Origin: Chloroflexota bacterium
GTDB lineage: Bacteria > Chloroflexota > Anaerolineae > Caldilineales > Caldilineaceae
Length of the DNA: 32,074 bases
Assembly: GCA_026389895.1 (NCBI GenBank)
Contig: JAPLGZ010000237.1
Span: forward strand, 1 to 32,074
Direction: 5' to 3'
How positions within the stretch are numbered: the first letter of the stretch is position 1; each line of letters begins with the position of its first letter. Positions 14,719 to 24,155 of this stretch are shown one piece after another. The notes below the pieces were generated by a model. The model saw only the letters and a program-made list of their open reading frames with translations. It did not search any database and had not been told where the DNA came from. The position numbers and the translations under genes were made by a program.

Positions 14719-15976
14719 AATCATTGTGCCAATTGAGCTACAGCTAGCCAAGTTTCTCTTAAATCATCATAAAATTGCTTACGCAATTACAGACTACGCG
14801 CTGAACGTTGTCGAACTGGGGGGCGAGTTGGCGCTATTGCCACCGATCGATGAAGCGTGTAAGGTCGGTAATGGTTCAGGGCTTTCGCTGTTTGAAATAG
14901 CGCCAGAAATTATTGGTTGCGAAGCAGAAATTCTTTCACTCTTGCAGGGTGATGCGCCGGTATTCCTCTTACCACTTGTCAACCGCGAATCAGCGCAAGC
15001 CACGTTAATTTATGTAAATCTCACCTGTCTGCCCCACAAAGATGCCGCTGGCCAGATCACTGGCATTCTTCACATCGTTGAAGATGTAACGACACACGGG
15101 CGCTTAGAACAACGTTTGACCCAACAACGCAATGAGCTGTCAATGTTACGCGACCAGCTCGGGACCCATAATTTAGCCTTAACCGCAGCGAATATCGAAT
15201 TGCACAACCTGGATGAGATCAAATCTAAATTTGTCTCCATCGCGGCCCACGAGCTACGCAACCCACTCGCATCAATTCTCGGTTATGTGGAAATGCTCGA
15301 AGAAGATTTAGCGCTGTTTCATGAAGAGCATGCCCACTATATCAAAGCCATCCACAAAAGTGCCAAGCGCGTTCTGTCCATTACTAACGATCTGCTTGAT
15401 GTAACACGCATCGAATCAGGCCGGCTTGAGTTAATCCTAAAATCGACCAATCTTGTCGAGATGCTCGAAGATGTGGCCGACGAACTTCAGCCCCAGTTAG
15501 AGGCCAAACATCAAAGCCTGCTTTTGGATTCAACGCCAGATGTGCCTTTAGCGTTCTGTGATAATACGCGCACCTTTCAGATTTTAGCCAACTTGCTTAG
15601 CAATGCCATTAAATATACACCCGAAGAAGGGCAAATTACCCTCTGTTTAGATGCCCAGGCAGAAGAAGGTTTTATTGTCGTATCTGTCGCAGATACAGGG
15701 ATTGGCATCTCCCAAAATGATCAGGGCAATCTCTTTCGTAGCTTCTTCCGAGGCAGCAATACGCATCTAACAAGCGCAACGGGCGCGGGGCTGGGTCTTA
15801 GCATTGCTAAATCTCTGGTTGAATTACAGGGTGGCCGTATTTGGCTAACCAGCGAATTGAACCAAGGCTCCACATTCTATGTAACGATTCCAATTGACGA
15901 TAATGCGGCGAATGAGAATGCGAGTGATAAGAATGCGAGTGATGAGAACCGCACATTCACCCAACAATACGACTAA
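14711..15976 (+). CDS. Sensor histidine kinase, soluble, PAS-like N-terminus
   Basis: Numbered from TTG 14711, 421 aa. The TTG overlaps the GTPase gene by 8 bp; GTG 14726 or GTG 14654 are alternatives and none has a good Shine-Dalgarno. The first ~130 residues look like a PAS domain (KIAYAITDYALNVVELGG ... YVNLTCLPHKDAAGQITGILHIVEDVT), followed by a coiled-coil linker. HisKA follows with the phospho-acceptor His180 (SIAAHELRNPLASILGYVEML). HATPase_c shows the N box NLLSNAIKYTPEEG, G1 DTGIGIS and G2 GAGLGLSIAK. There is no membrane segment, so the enzyme is cytoplasmic and probably senses through PAS or through the GTPase. The acidic, Asn-rich tail (ENASDKNASDEN) is encoded by a 15-bp repeat. 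It should phosphorylate the response regulator at the operon head. Confidence 0.94.
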   Translation: MDKIIVPIELQLAKFLLNHHKIAYAITDYALNVVELGGELALLPPIDEACKVGNGSGLSLFEIAPEIIGCEAEILSLLQGDAPVFLLPLVNRESAQATLIYVNLTCLPHKDAAGQITGILHIVEDVTTHGRLEQRLTQQRNELSMLRDQLGTHNLALTAANIELHNLDEIKSKFVSIAAHELRNPLASILGYVEMLEEDLALFHEEHAHYIKAIHKSAKRVLSITNDLLDVTRIESGRLELILKSTNLVEMLEDVADELQPQLEAKHQSLLLDSTPDVPLAFCDNTRTFQILANLLSNAIKYTPEEGQITLCLDAQAEEGFIVVSVADTGIGISQNDQGNLFRSFFRGSNTHLTSATGAGLGLSIAKSLVELQGGRIWLTSELNQGSTFYVTIPIDDNAANENASDKNASDENRTFTQQYD

Positions 15977-16062
15977 ACAGCGATCACTGCCCCCAGCACC
16001 CCTGCCAATCTTCGATTTCGTCGTCACCGCAAATCTGTAAAGCAAATGTACCAATAAAAATT

Positions 16063-16090
16063 TTGTACCAGGGGAGGAGCGCGGTACAAT
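16063..16090 (+). promoter_or_regulatory. Promoter of the SNF2 helicase gene
   Basis: TTGTAC (16063-16068), 16-bp spacer, TACAAT (16085-16090). The start codon ATG follows only 7 nt later, so transcription probably starts at or within the ATG (leaderless mRNA). TGTACCA is repeated 17 bp upstream of the -35. Confidence 0.6.
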
Positions 16091-16097
16091 ACTCTTT

Positions 16098-19000
16098 ATG
16101 CCTTTAACCTTGCATGCCGCTTGGCTGCGCTCTGAACAGTCTTTTCCTGATGGTTATCTCTTCTTCTGGGCCGAGAATGCCGACTTTGCTGCACCAGATA
16201 CGAGCAGCGAAACTGTAACTGGACAGCGTAGTACCACGCAAAACACGACTAGAATCAATGGGAATCGTCAGCGTCTGCCCAAAATACCGTCGCATCCAGA
16301 CCAGGTTGCGGTGGGGCAGCTCCGTTCCCTGCTCAATGAGGAATTTCCGGCGTTGACGGCGACTGAAATGCGGCCAGCCAATGCGGAGATATGGTTGCCC
16401 AGCCGAAATAATGTGCCGCTCCCGCGGCGCGCTTTCTCGCAAAGCGCTGGGAGTGCGCCAGGCCGGACAACAGCCTATGGCCGATCAACAGCCCGTGGGA
16501 CGCCGCCGGATCGAAAGGCGGCGTCATCGTTCAGCACGAATCCAAACGCGCCAGTTCTTTCTGCCTGGCAGATTACAGGCTTGACCGTGCCGCCGTTGGC
16601 TGCTTTGCGCATTCTAAGTCATCTGAACTATAAGCCGGTGACAACGCCAGGTGCAACCGCCACCTTACAACGAGTACGCCTGGGCAATGATCTGATCTTC
16701 TGGAGCAATGCTGCAAAATACACATTGGAATTGTTGATCGGGCAACACTATCTACCCGGTTTGCAACCACAACCAGGGGATCGATTAGCGGCGGCCTGGC
16801 AACCCGCGCTCTATGACGAACGAGTGGAACAGCGCTTGGATCAGCTAGTTCAAAGCATGCCACCGGTCTGCCGCACCTATAATGTGGCTTCGCCCGCCGA
16901 TGCGCCTGCGCCAGCTGAAATTCTTGAGCATTTTATTACAACCTTAATTGACACGGCGATTCGTTCTTGGCAACAGGACACCCACAGGACTCGCCAGCTA
17001 GAAGCTAGCTTAGTCGAACAGACGCCAGTCATCTATTGGTTGGACAAGCTGTTAACCAATCAACACCTGGTTCATTTGCCACCCCAACCAGCCTACCAAC
17101 TCTACCAGGCGTGGCGCACTTGGACTGAGCAGCTCTATCTGACGCGCGATGCCAATTTCCGCATCTGCTTTCAATTAGAGCCACCCTATACAATGTCGCC
17201 CGGTGTGGCCCAAGATGCGGTGATGGATGTACAAAGCGGCACAGCGCCCGAAGTGACCGAAGATGTCAACTGGACCTTGCACTATTCTTTGCAGGCACGC
17301 GATAACCCTGGGCTCGTAGTTTCGGCGCACGAAGTTTGGGAAGCGCCCAACAACTCTATTCGCTTTGGCACACGTCTACTCGATAAACCCCAAGAGCGTT
17401 TGTTAGCCGGTTTGAGTATGGCCAGCCGCCTCTTTGCGCCGATTGCTCGCAGTTTGCGCAGCCCACGGCCAGAAGCAGCCCAACTTTCCACCGCCGAAGC
17501 TTATGAATTTTTGCGCGAAAGTGGCCCCTTGTTGGAGAGCAGTGGCTTTGGTCTGATCCTGCCCGAGTGGTGGCGGGCCAACCGCCATGTCCGCTTGGGC
17601 CTGCGTTTGCGTCTGACAAGTGATGAGGTCGAAGATTTTGAACCGTTTGACTTCGCAGATACACCGCCCAATGACACGGCGCCTATTGAGCGTGGTCCAC
17701 AACGCGGCTTAGATGCGCCCGTCTCATATGCCTGGGAGCTAACCTTGGGCGGGGAACGTTTAAGCCGCGGCGAGTTCGAGCAATTGGCCGCCCGCCGTTC
17801 GCCATTGGTCCGCCTGCGCGACCGTTGGATCGAGTTGGATCCCGCCCAGGTGGAAGCAGCGCGCCGCTTTCTAGGTGCCCAACGCGCCAGCGGCACAATG
17901 TCGTTGCTCCAAGCGGTACGCATGGCGCAAACGCACGGCGATAATGCGGCCGATATGTTGACCGAGACGCTACCGACCCGTTATGCAGCCGATAACCAAA
18001 CCGCCGGGCTGCGGGCTTTATTGCCCGCCGATCTGCCCGATTTGCTGCCCCTGGATGCTGTTGATGTGGAAGGTCGCTTAGCGCAGACTTTAGACCAGTT
18101 GCGCAGCCAGCAGCCCTATGTGGAGATCGAAGAACCGGTCGGCTTTATCGGCGAGTTGCGACCGTACCAGCGACGGGGTGTGGGTTGGTTGGCTTATTTG
18201 CGCCGGTTAGGCTTAGGCGCTTGTCTGGCCGACGATATGGGCCTGGGCAAGACCGTACAATCCATTGCCCTGCTTTTATACACACGCCAGCAACAAGATG
18301 TCAACAGCCATATGCCGGCCTTGTTGATCTGCCCCACCAGTGTAGTCGCCAATTGGCAACGTGAGGTGGAACGGTTTGCGCCAGCCTTGCGCGTGCTGGT
18401 GCATCATGGCAGCAGCCGGTTGAGTGGGACTGCCTTTATTGAGGCGCTACGCCACTATGATCTAGTTATTACAAGCTATGGCACCGCCCGCCGTGATGTG
18501 GATTTTCTCACCACATTTGAATGGAGCGATCTGATTCTGGATGAGGCGCAAAACATCAAAAATCCCGGTGCCAAACAGACCCAAGCCGTCCGCCGAATCC
18601 TGGCGCGCAATCATATTGCATTAACAGGTACACCGGTCGAAAATCGTCTATCGGAATTATGGAGCATTCTGGAATTCTTAAACCCTGGCTATCTGGAAAC
18701 CTATGAGCGTTTTCATCAGCGCTATGTGATTCCAATCGAACGCTATAATGACGATGAAAGCGCAGAAGAGTTACGTCGCCTAGTGCAACCCTTCTTGTTG
18801 CGCCGCCTAAAATCCGATCCGGCAATTATTGCTGATTTGCCCGAAAAGAACGAAATGGTGGTCTACTGCTCGTTGACGCCCGAGCAGGCCAATTTGTATG
18901 AAAAGGTGGTGCAAGAGTCGCTGCTGACCATTGATCAAAGTGATGGCATCCAACGGCGCGGACTTGTGCTTGGTTTGTTGACGCGCTTGAAACAAATTTG

Positions 19001-19592
19001 CAATCATCCAGCCCACTATCTAAAACAGACAGAGCCACTGCAAGGCCGGAGCGGCAAGCTTAATCGTATGACCGAAATGTTGGAAGAGGCGCTGGCCGTG
19101 GGTGATCAAGCGCTGATCTTTACTCAGTTTGTCGAAATGGGCGAATTGCTGAAGAAACATTTACAGAATATCTTTGGCGCCGAGGTGCTTTTCTTACATG
19201 GTGGCACCTCCTTGCCGCAACGCGATCGGATGGTGCAAACATTCCAAGACGAAGACGGCCCTGGCATCTTCATCCTCAGCCTACGGGCGGGTGGGGCTGG
19301 GTTAAACTTAACACGTGCCAATCATGTCTTTCATTTTGATCGTTGGTGGAATCCAGCCGTCGAAAATCAAGCCACTGACCGAGCCTTTCGCATTGGGCAG
19401 CGTCGCAACGTACAGGTCCACAAATTTGTGGTTGCTGGCACGTTGGAAGAACGCATTCATGCGATGATCGAAAGCAAACAGAGCTTGGCGGAAAGCATCA
19501 TAGGAAGCGGCGAACAGTGGTTGACGGAATTGAACACCGATCAGCTGCGCGACCTCTTGCTGCTACGTCGAGACATGCTCGAAGAGGAATAA
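16098..19592 (+). CDS. SNF2/HepA-family DNA-dependent ATPase (helicase-like)
   Basis: 1164 aa. The long N-terminal part (1-680) contains a low-complexity segment (about 35-150) and then the SNF2-associated region found in bacterial HepA-like proteins (DSCxP-free type). SNF2_N starts near [29 protein letters not shown]: Walker A DDMGLGKT begins at residue 712, motif II is DEAQ (815-818) and the [19 protein letters not shown] motif follows. Helicase_C has [24 protein letters not shown], ending near residue 1100. Such enzymes translocate on DNA or remodel protein-DNA complexes, including RNA polymerase recycling. The adjacent SWIM-like gene is its usual genomic partner. ATG 16098 is preceded by a -10 box and no usable Shine-Dalgarno. 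Confidence 0.95.
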   Translation: MPLTLHAAWLRSEQSFPDGYLFFWAENADFAAPDTSSETVTGQRSTTQNTTRINGNRQRLPKIPSHPDQVAVGQLRSLLNEEFPALTATEMRPANAEIWLPSRNNVPLPRRAFSQSAGSAPGRTTAYGRSTARGTPPDRKAASSFSTNPNAPVLSAWQITGLTVPPLAALRILSHLNYKPVTTPGATATLQRVRLGNDLIFWSNAAKYTLELLIGQHYLPGLQPQPGDRLAAAWQPALYDERVEQRLDQLVQSMPPVCRTYNVASPADAPAPAEILEHFITTLIDTAIRSWQQDTHRTRQLEASLVEQTPVIYWLDKLLTNQHLVHLPPQPAYQLYQAWRTWTEQLYLTRDANFRICFQLEPPYTMSPGVAQDAVMDVQSGTAPEVTEDVNWTLHYSLQARDNPGLVVSAHEVWEAPNNSIRFGTRLLDKPQERLLAGLSMASRLFAPIARSLRSPRPEAAQLSTAEAYEFLRESGPLLESSGFGLILPEWWRANRHVRLGLRLRLTSDEVEDFEPFDFADTPPNDTAPIERGPQRGLDAPVSYAWELTLGGERLSRGEFEQLAARRSPLVRLRDRWIELDPAQVEAARRFLGAQRASGTMSLLQAVRMAQTHGDNAADMLTETLPTRYAADNQTAGLRALLPADLPDLLPLDAVDVEGRLAQTLDQLRSQQPYVEIEEPVGFIGELRPYQRRGVGWLAYLRRLGLGACLADDMGLGKTVQSIALLLYTRQQQDVNSHMPALLICPTSVVANWQREVERFAPALRVLVHHGSSRLSGTAFIEALRHYDLVITSYGTARRDVDFLTTFEWSDLILDEAQNIKNPGAKQTQAVRRILARNHIALTGTPVENRLSELWSILEFLNPGYLETYERFHQRYVIPIERYNDDESAEELRRLVQPFLLRRLKSDPAIIADLPEKNEMVVYCSLTPEQANLYEKVVQESLLTIDQSDGIQRRGLVLGLLTRLKQICNHPAHYLKQTEPLQGRSGKLNRMTEMLEEALAVGDQALIFTQFVEMGELLKKHLQNIFGAEVLFLHGGTSLPQRDRMVQTFQDEDGPGIFILSLRAGGAGLNLTRANHVFHFDRWWNPAVENQATDRAFRIGQRRNVQVHKFVVAGTLEERIHAMIESKQSLAESIIGSGEQWLTELNTDQLRDLLLLRRDMLEEE

Positions 19593-19718
19593 AACCGTTA
19601 TACAGCAGAGGCGCTCGCGTATGCACCCTGCGATCGACATGATAACCAGTTTATTAGCTTAATTTTCGTAAGCAAGCAATGCGTTTTTTTCTAATTGATC
19701 TACGTAGGTAATTAAACA

Positions 19719-20615
19719 GTGACAGTGACCAATCATCAAACGATCGGCAAACAATGGGGCGACCGTTGGTTTGCCATGTTGCAAGATTTCGGTCTAGCAA
19801 CGGCCGCGGCACGGACAAAACCGACGACGCGTGGCAGTCGTATTACGCGATTAGAAGTATTAGTCGGCGAGATTAGCGGCGAAGTGCAGAGCCCCACGCA
19901 CGGCGTTTGTCGAATAAGCATTCAGTTAGCGCCCTGGAACAATGAAACATGGACGCATGTTATCGAGACATTGGGCAGCCAACCGTTTTTTGTCACCCAG
20001 GCGATGGCTGGCAATTTACCCTTGGAACTGGAACAAACGCTTCAACAGCTTAACGCGCCTTTATTGCCGACCAGTCCCCAGGAATTAACGCAAACGTGCA
20101 GTTGCGATACCAATGCTCGGCAACCTTGCCCGGAATTATTGGTTGTGCATCGCCAATTTAGCGAAATGCTCAATGAAGAACCGTGGTTGTTGTTACGCCT
20201 GCGGGGCCGTGACCGGCAGCAAATTCTGCAAAGTTTACAAACACGACGCAATGGTAGCAATGGCGCGCTGACCAATGGGACGGCTACCCCAGTGCAGGCA
20301 CAACCGCGCGAGGCAGAAACTTATGTACACCGGCCAGGTAGCGATCTGGCCGCTCCATCAGAGGCGGCGGCACTAACCGAGCAAATTGACCAATTCTGGG
20401 GATCGCGCCGCCAACTCGAATCATTTCATCACCATATTGCACCGCCATCGATTGATCTAGTACTCTTGCGCCGGCTGGGTCCGCCCACGTCGACACCAGA
20501 TGGTAGCCTGGCCTATGAAGCCTTGAGCGCGCTCTATCGGCAAGTGACGGCCCAAGCCTTAACCTTGGCTTATGCCCCTGAGACAAATGAGCCGACCAAC
20601 GAGCGCACCGAATAA
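19719..20615 (+). CDS. SWIM-type zinc-finger protein with degenerate motif, partner of the SNF2 helicase
   Basis: 298 aa. N-terminal GKQWGDRWFAMLQDFG, GEVQSPTHGVCRISIQLAPW and LPLELEQTLQQL match the SWIM-domain proteins that sit next to bacterial SNF2 genes. The SWIM motif CxC...CxH reads CSCDTNARQPCPE (Cys127, Cys129, Cys137), so the final His is replaced by Glu139; His144 lies five residues further on and might substitute. The following EEPWLLLRLRGRDRQQIL is the typical continuation. The C-terminal 90 residues (QIDQFWGSRR ... PPSIDLVLLRRLGPP) are the usual second conserved block. GTG start at 19719 with a weak AGG 10 nt upstream, 126 bp after the helicase. It probably assists DNA binding by the helicase. 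Confidence 0.88.
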   Translation: MTVTNHQTIGKQWGDRWFAMLQDFGLATAAARTKPTTRGSRITRLEVLVGEISGEVQSPTHGVCRISIQLAPWNNETWTHVIETLGSQPFFVTQAMAGNLPLELEQTLQQLNAPLLPTSPQELTQTCSCDTNARQPCPELLVVHRQFSEMLNEEPWLLLRLRGRDRQQILQSLQTRRNGSNGALTNGTATPVQAQPREAETYVHRPGSDLAAPSEAAALTEQIDQFWGSRRQLESFHHHIAPPSIDLVLLRRLGPPTSTPDGSLAYEALSALYRQVTAQALTLAYAPETNEPTNERTE

Positions 20616-20639
20616 CCAACTGCAACCATCACAGACGCA

Positions 20640-20695
20640 GAGTTCACAGAAAAACAACAGCAAAATGCGAATGGGCAACTTTTCTCTGTGAACTC
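20640..20695 (+). terminator. Hairpin after the SWIM-like gene
   Basis: GAGTTCACAGA (20640-20650) pairs with TCTGTGAACTC (20685-20695), and AAAA/TTTT extends the stem inward past one bulge. It lies 25 bp after the stop codon and lacks a U-tract. Confidence 0.45.
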
Positions 20696-20814
20696 ACTAC
20701 AGCCCCGACGCGCAGGGTGTAGGGGTTTCCCCAACGCCGGCCATCATTTCACAAAATTTATTTCTCAAGCGCCTGGTTTGGCCAATCTCTGCAGCATCCC
20801 TCTTGCCCGATTGC

Positions 20815-21747
20815 ATGAATAAGCGCTTAGTTGTAAACTACTGTGCCATGTTGGAGACGTCGCCCGAACTAGCTAAATTGATCAAAACTGCCCAAGCGGC
20901 ACGCCGGCCTTTACCGGCACGTTTGCGCGCGCTAAGCTTGGTGACGCAGACGATTGATCAGATGTTTATCGAGCCCACGTGGCCGATGGCTACGCAAGCA
21001 ACGCTAAGTGAGGGGGCGCCCCCACAAGATAAGCCGCATCTGGCCACGCAACTACCATTAGCCGCCACCGATGTTGCCAACGTCTTTGGCCAGATCAATC
21101 ACATTTTTCGTGAACAGATTATTCCTTCCCTGGCGCGGCGACAGATCTATATCACGCCCCTCGAATGCTTGACGGATGAACAACGCCAATGGCTACAAGG
21201 CTATTTTACGCATCGAATTTATCCACTCCTAACGCCGCTTGCCGTTGATCCAGGCCATCCGTTTCCGTATATCAGTTCGGATAGCCTCAATTATCTAATG
21301 ATCTTACAAGCCCCTACACGTCCAGGCAATGGGTCGGCGCCATTATATGCGCGGATCAAAGTGCCACGCCGCGCCGTGCCGCGCATTGTGCCTATCCCGA
21401 CTATGCCACAGCCAGGAAACAAAAATTCACCACGCTATTATTTGGCGTGGAGCGAAGATATTGTGCGCCATTTTGCCGCCCAGCTCTTTCCAGGCATGAT
21501 CGTTAGGGCCATTTATCAATTCCATATCTTGCGAACCCCCCATGCGCCAGCGGGGGAGCAAAAACTAGACGCCGTAGTACGGCTTGATATTGAAGAAAAG
21601 ATCCCAGGCTGGATTCTGCACTGGCTACTTGAGCACTTGGAAGTGCCCACAGACGTTGTTGTGCACTGCGCGGCGCCATTAAGTATGAGCAGCCTGACGG
21701 ATTTGGCGGATACGGTCATACCGCTGTTGGCCAGCGCGAAACACTAG
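20815..21747 (+). CDS. Polyphosphate kinase 1-like protein lacking the catalytic domains
   Basis: About 310 aa. PPK1 landmarks are visible: an N-terminal-domain remnant (ARLRALSLVTQTIDQMFIEP, aligned with the family's ERLKFLAIFSSNLDEFFMVR) and the head-domain signature YPLLTPLAVDPGHPFPYISSDSLNY, then ARIKVPRRAVPRIVPIP, AQLFPGMIV and a VVRLDIE segment with the start of a helix region. Full PPK1 has about 690 aa; the two PLD-like catalytic domains with the autophosphorylated His are absent, and the frame ends in ordinary stop context. The protein cannot make polyP by the known mechanism and may be a relic or a polyP-binding/regulatory paralogue. Start uncertain: TTG 20803, ATG 20815 or ATG 20848, none with a clear Shine-Dalgarno. 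Confidence 0.78.
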   Translation: MNKRLVVNYCAMLETSPELAKLIKTAQAARRPLPARLRALSLVTQTIDQMFIEPTWPMATQATLSEGAPPQDKPHLATQLPLAATDVANVFGQINHIFREQIIPSLARRQIYITPLECLTDEQRQWLQGYFTHRIYPLLTPLAVDPGHPFPYISSDSLNYLMILQAPTRPGNGSAPLYARIKVPRRAVPRIVPIPTMPQPGNKNSPRYYLAWSEDIVRHFAAQLFPGMIVRAIYQFHILRTPHAPAGEQKLDAVVRLDIEEKIPGWILHWLLEHLEVPTDVVVHCAAPLSMSSLTDLADTVIPLLASAKH

Positions 21748-21764
21748 TAGCACAAATTTCCTCG

Positions 21765-21793
21765 TTGACATCAGCCGTGCATTGTGCTAGGAT
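21765..21793 (+). promoter_or_regulatory. Sigma70-type promoter of the serS T-box transcript
   Basis: A perfect -35 TTGACA (21765-21770), 17-bp spacer and TAGGAT (21788-21793). The expected start is near 21800, just before the T-box leader. Confidence 0.75.
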
Positions 21794-21799
21794 AATGGG

Positions 21800-22228
21800 A
21801 GTAATTATTCAACGTAGATGGTTGTTCTGAGAAATTACAAGTGAAAATTTAAAATTTGAAAGACGTTCACAGAAGCCATGACGCGTCTGCGTGCCTATCA
21901 GAGAGTTGCCGGTTGGTGCAAGGCAATAGGTGGTGACGACGTTAGCACTTCTGGATACTTTGCAAGGTTGCGCTCGCGCGGTTGTCATTAACCACGGATA
22001 TAAACACCCAAGGTTATAGACAATCAAGGTTACAGAGAACCAAGGTGCGCAGCTACTGCAAGTAACGTTCCTGGCAGGCAATGGTCAGGCGGATCACACC
22101 GTTATTGTGGAATGAGGCAAAAAGCGCTTTTACCCTATCTCTCAGGGCAAAGATTTTTTTGCAAAGTCAGGTGGCACCACGAGGTCTCCTTCGTCCTGAA
22201 GTTTCGGACGCTGGGGATTTTTTTATTG
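21800..22228 (+). promoter_or_regulatory. T-box leader (tRNA-Ser sensing, specifier AGC) of serS
   Basis: Stem I can be built from 21856 to 21965. Its lower helix is CAGAAG (21870-21875) / CTTCTG (21948-21953). The specifier loop contains TAGCA with the Ser codon AGC at 21944-21946. The next helix is ACGCGTC / GACG.CGT, and the distal part carries AGAGAG ... GGTTGGTGCAAGG (21901-21923), the hallmark AG bulge and terminal loop. The T-box sequence AGGTGGCACCACGAG is at 22169-22183 and begins the antiterminator. The competing terminator is CTCC..CGTCC / GGACG..GGGG followed by ATTTTTTT (22186-22227). By established mechanism uncharged tRNA-Ser stabilises the antiterminator and switches serS on. 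Confidence 0.93.
22186..22227 (+). terminator. T-box attenuator
   Basis: Stem CTCC-TT-CGTCC / GGACG-CT-GGGG, loop TGAAGTTTC, then A and seven T residues. It overlaps the 3' arm of the T-box antiterminator. Confidence 0.8.
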
Positions 22229-22240
22229 GGGGAGAAATAA

Positions 22241-22315
22241 GGGGTAGGGATACAGGATTAGGGATTAAGTAAGAGCGCCGGTTATTTAATCCCTAATCCC
22301 ATATCCTTACTCCCT
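22241..22315. repeat. Imperfect inverted repeat between T-box and serS
   Basis: GGATTAGGGATTAA (22255-22268) pairs perfectly with TTAATCCCTAATCC (22286-22299), and the flanking GGGGTAGGGATAC / ATATCCTTACTCCC extends it imperfectly. The sequence resembles the hairpin at 5897-5938 in style. It could be a dispersed palindromic element inserted into the leader or an extra attenuator. Confidence 0.55.
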
Positions 22316-22339
22316 GCTATTACAGAAAGGATAGCGATC

Positions 22340-23620
22340 ATGCTCGATATCAAATGGATGCGTGAGCACCGGACAGAATTAGCCGAGGCGATGCGTAAAT
22401 TGAATGACAATGAAGCGCCTTGGGAAAAGGCTTTGGCGTTGGACGAAGAACGGCGCAACATTCTGGCACGCGTCGAAGCCCTGCGCGCCGAGCGCAATAC
22501 CGGCTCTAAACAGGTTGGCACACTGATGCGCGAGAAGAAGACGGATGAGGCTACGCAACTCAAACAACAGATGAGTGCAATCGGGGAAGAGATCAACACC
22601 CTGGATGCCAAGCTGCGCGAAGTGGAAGCAGAATTTGAGCAAGCCATGTTGCGCATCCCCAATCCGCCCGAACCAGATGTGCCCATTGCGCCCGACGAAT
22701 CAGGCAATGTCCCCGTTAAATTTTGGGGAGATAAGCCAGAATTCAATTTTACACCGGTGCCCCATTGGGACATTGGCGAAAAGTTGGACATTATCGACAT
22801 TGAACGCGGCGTAAAGTTAGCCGGCACTCGGTTTTATCTGCTCAAGGGCGCTGGGGCGCGTCTGCAACGGGCGCTCTATAATTGGTTTCTCGATGTTCAT
22901 ACGAGCGAACATGGCTATACCGAAGTCTATCCGCCCTTTATGGTGCGCGAAGAGGTTATGGTCGGCACAGGCAATCTGCCCAAATTTGGCAATGTCTTAT
23001 ACCGTGACGCCGAAGAGGATTACTGGTTTATTCCCACCGCTGAGGTGCCAGTGACCAACATGTATCGCGATGAGATCATTGAGGCAGGGAAATTGCCCAT
23101 TTACCATGTGGCGGCCACCCCCTGTTTCCGGCGTGAAAAAGTTTCGGCGGGCAAGGATGTGCGCGGCATTAAGCGCGTGCACCAATTTCAGAAGGTCGAA
23201 ATGGTCAAGTTTGTCGAGCCCCACACGCATCGCGCCGAGCTAGAAAATTTGACGCATAACGCCGAAGTGCTGCTCGAACGGCTGGGTTTGCCCTACCGGC
23301 GCCTGATGATCGCCACCGGTGATCTGTCGTTTGTAGCCTGTATTAAATATGATCTGGAAGTGTGGGCCGCTGGCTGTGGCGAGTGGCTAGAAGTCAGCTC
23401 ATGCGCATCGTTCCGCGATTTTCAAGCGCGCCGCGCCAACATCCGCTATCGTCCGGCCGAAGGTGAAAAACCAGAATATGTCAACACCTTAAATGGATCG
23501 GGCCTAGCCTTACCCCGTGTGATCATTGCCATCTTAGAAAATTATCAGCAGGCAGATGGCTCAGTGATTGTCCCCGAGGTACTGCGTCCCTATATGGGTG
23601 GCCTGACAGTCATTCGCTAA
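22340..23620 (+). CDS. serS: Seryl-tRNA synthetase
   Basis: 426 aa, the normal length. An N-terminal antiparallel coiled-coil arm (about 1-110) binds the long variable arm of tRNA-Ser. The class II catalytic domain follows with TAEVPVTNMYRDEI (Ser/ATP binding), motif 2 FRREKVSAGKDVRGIKRVHQF, EVWAAGCGEWLEVSSCASFRDFQARR and motif 3 NGSGLALPRVIIAILENYQ. The enzyme charges tRNA-Ser in the cytoplasm. ATG 22340 has AAAGGA 8 nt upstream. Expression should be controlled by the T-box leader described above, and two tRNA-Ser genes follow downstream. The REKVSAGKD in motif 2, where most bacteria have SEAGSAGRD, is a mild deviation. Confidence 0.98.
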   Translation: MLDIKWMREHRTELAEAMRKLNDNEAPWEKALALDEERRNILARVEALRAERNTGSKQVGTLMREKKTDEATQLKQQMSAIGEEINTLDAKLREVEAEFEQAMLRIPNPPEPDVPIAPDESGNVPVKFWGDKPEFNFTPVPHWDIGEKLDIIDIERGVKLAGTRFYLLKGAGARLQRALYNWFLDVHTSEHGYTEVYPPFMVREEVMVGTGNLPKFGNVLYRDAEEDYWFIPTAEVPVTNMYRDEIIEAGKLPIYHVAATPCFRREKVSAGKDVRGIKRVHQFQKVEMVKFVEPHTHRAELENLTHNAEVLLERLGLPYRRLMIATGDLSFVACIKYDLEVWAAGCGEWLEVSSCASFRDFQARRANIRYRPAEGEKPEYVNTLNGSGLALPRVIIAILENYQQADGSVIVPEVLRPYMGGLTVIR

Positions 23621-23632
23621 TCTGGCATGAAA

Positions 23633-23682
23633 GCAGGGTAATGGGGGTTATCGCTTGTCGCATGATCGCCATTACCCTGTGC
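23633..23682 (+). terminator. Hairpin after serS
   Basis: CAGGGTAATGG (23634-23644) pairs perfectly with CCATTACCCTG (23669-23679) about 14 bp after the stop codon. The loop is 24 nt and there is no U-run. Confidence 0.5.
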
Positions 23683-23719
23683 TGGCACTTTGTCTGTGTT
23701 ATATGTCTGAAACAAATAT

Positions 23720-23748
23720 TTGACAGGAAAGTGGGTAGGGTGTATACT
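23720..23748 (+). promoter_or_regulatory. Promoter of the tRNA cluster
   Basis: TTGACA (23720-23725), 17-bp spacer, TATACT (23743-23748). Near-consensus, 78 bp before the first tRNA. Confidence 0.8.
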
Positions 23749-23825
23749 CACGCAAGTGTGAATTGCCTAGCGCTGGCTAGTAAATCGTTGATGAAAAATC
23801 TTTAACAAGTTTATATATCTAGCGT

Positions 23826-23915
<90 letters not shown>

Positions 23916-23987
23916 GTGTTCGTTAATTTACAAAGTTCATGATTGTCTGTTTTTATGATTGTCTGTTTGATTGAGCGAACAACACGG

Positions 23988-24081
<94 letters not shown>

Positions 24082-24155
24082 TGCTAGTCCATCAGGAATT
24101 GTGATTAGCCAAAATCACAAAGTACTGATATTATTTAATTGTTGTTACTCAATAT

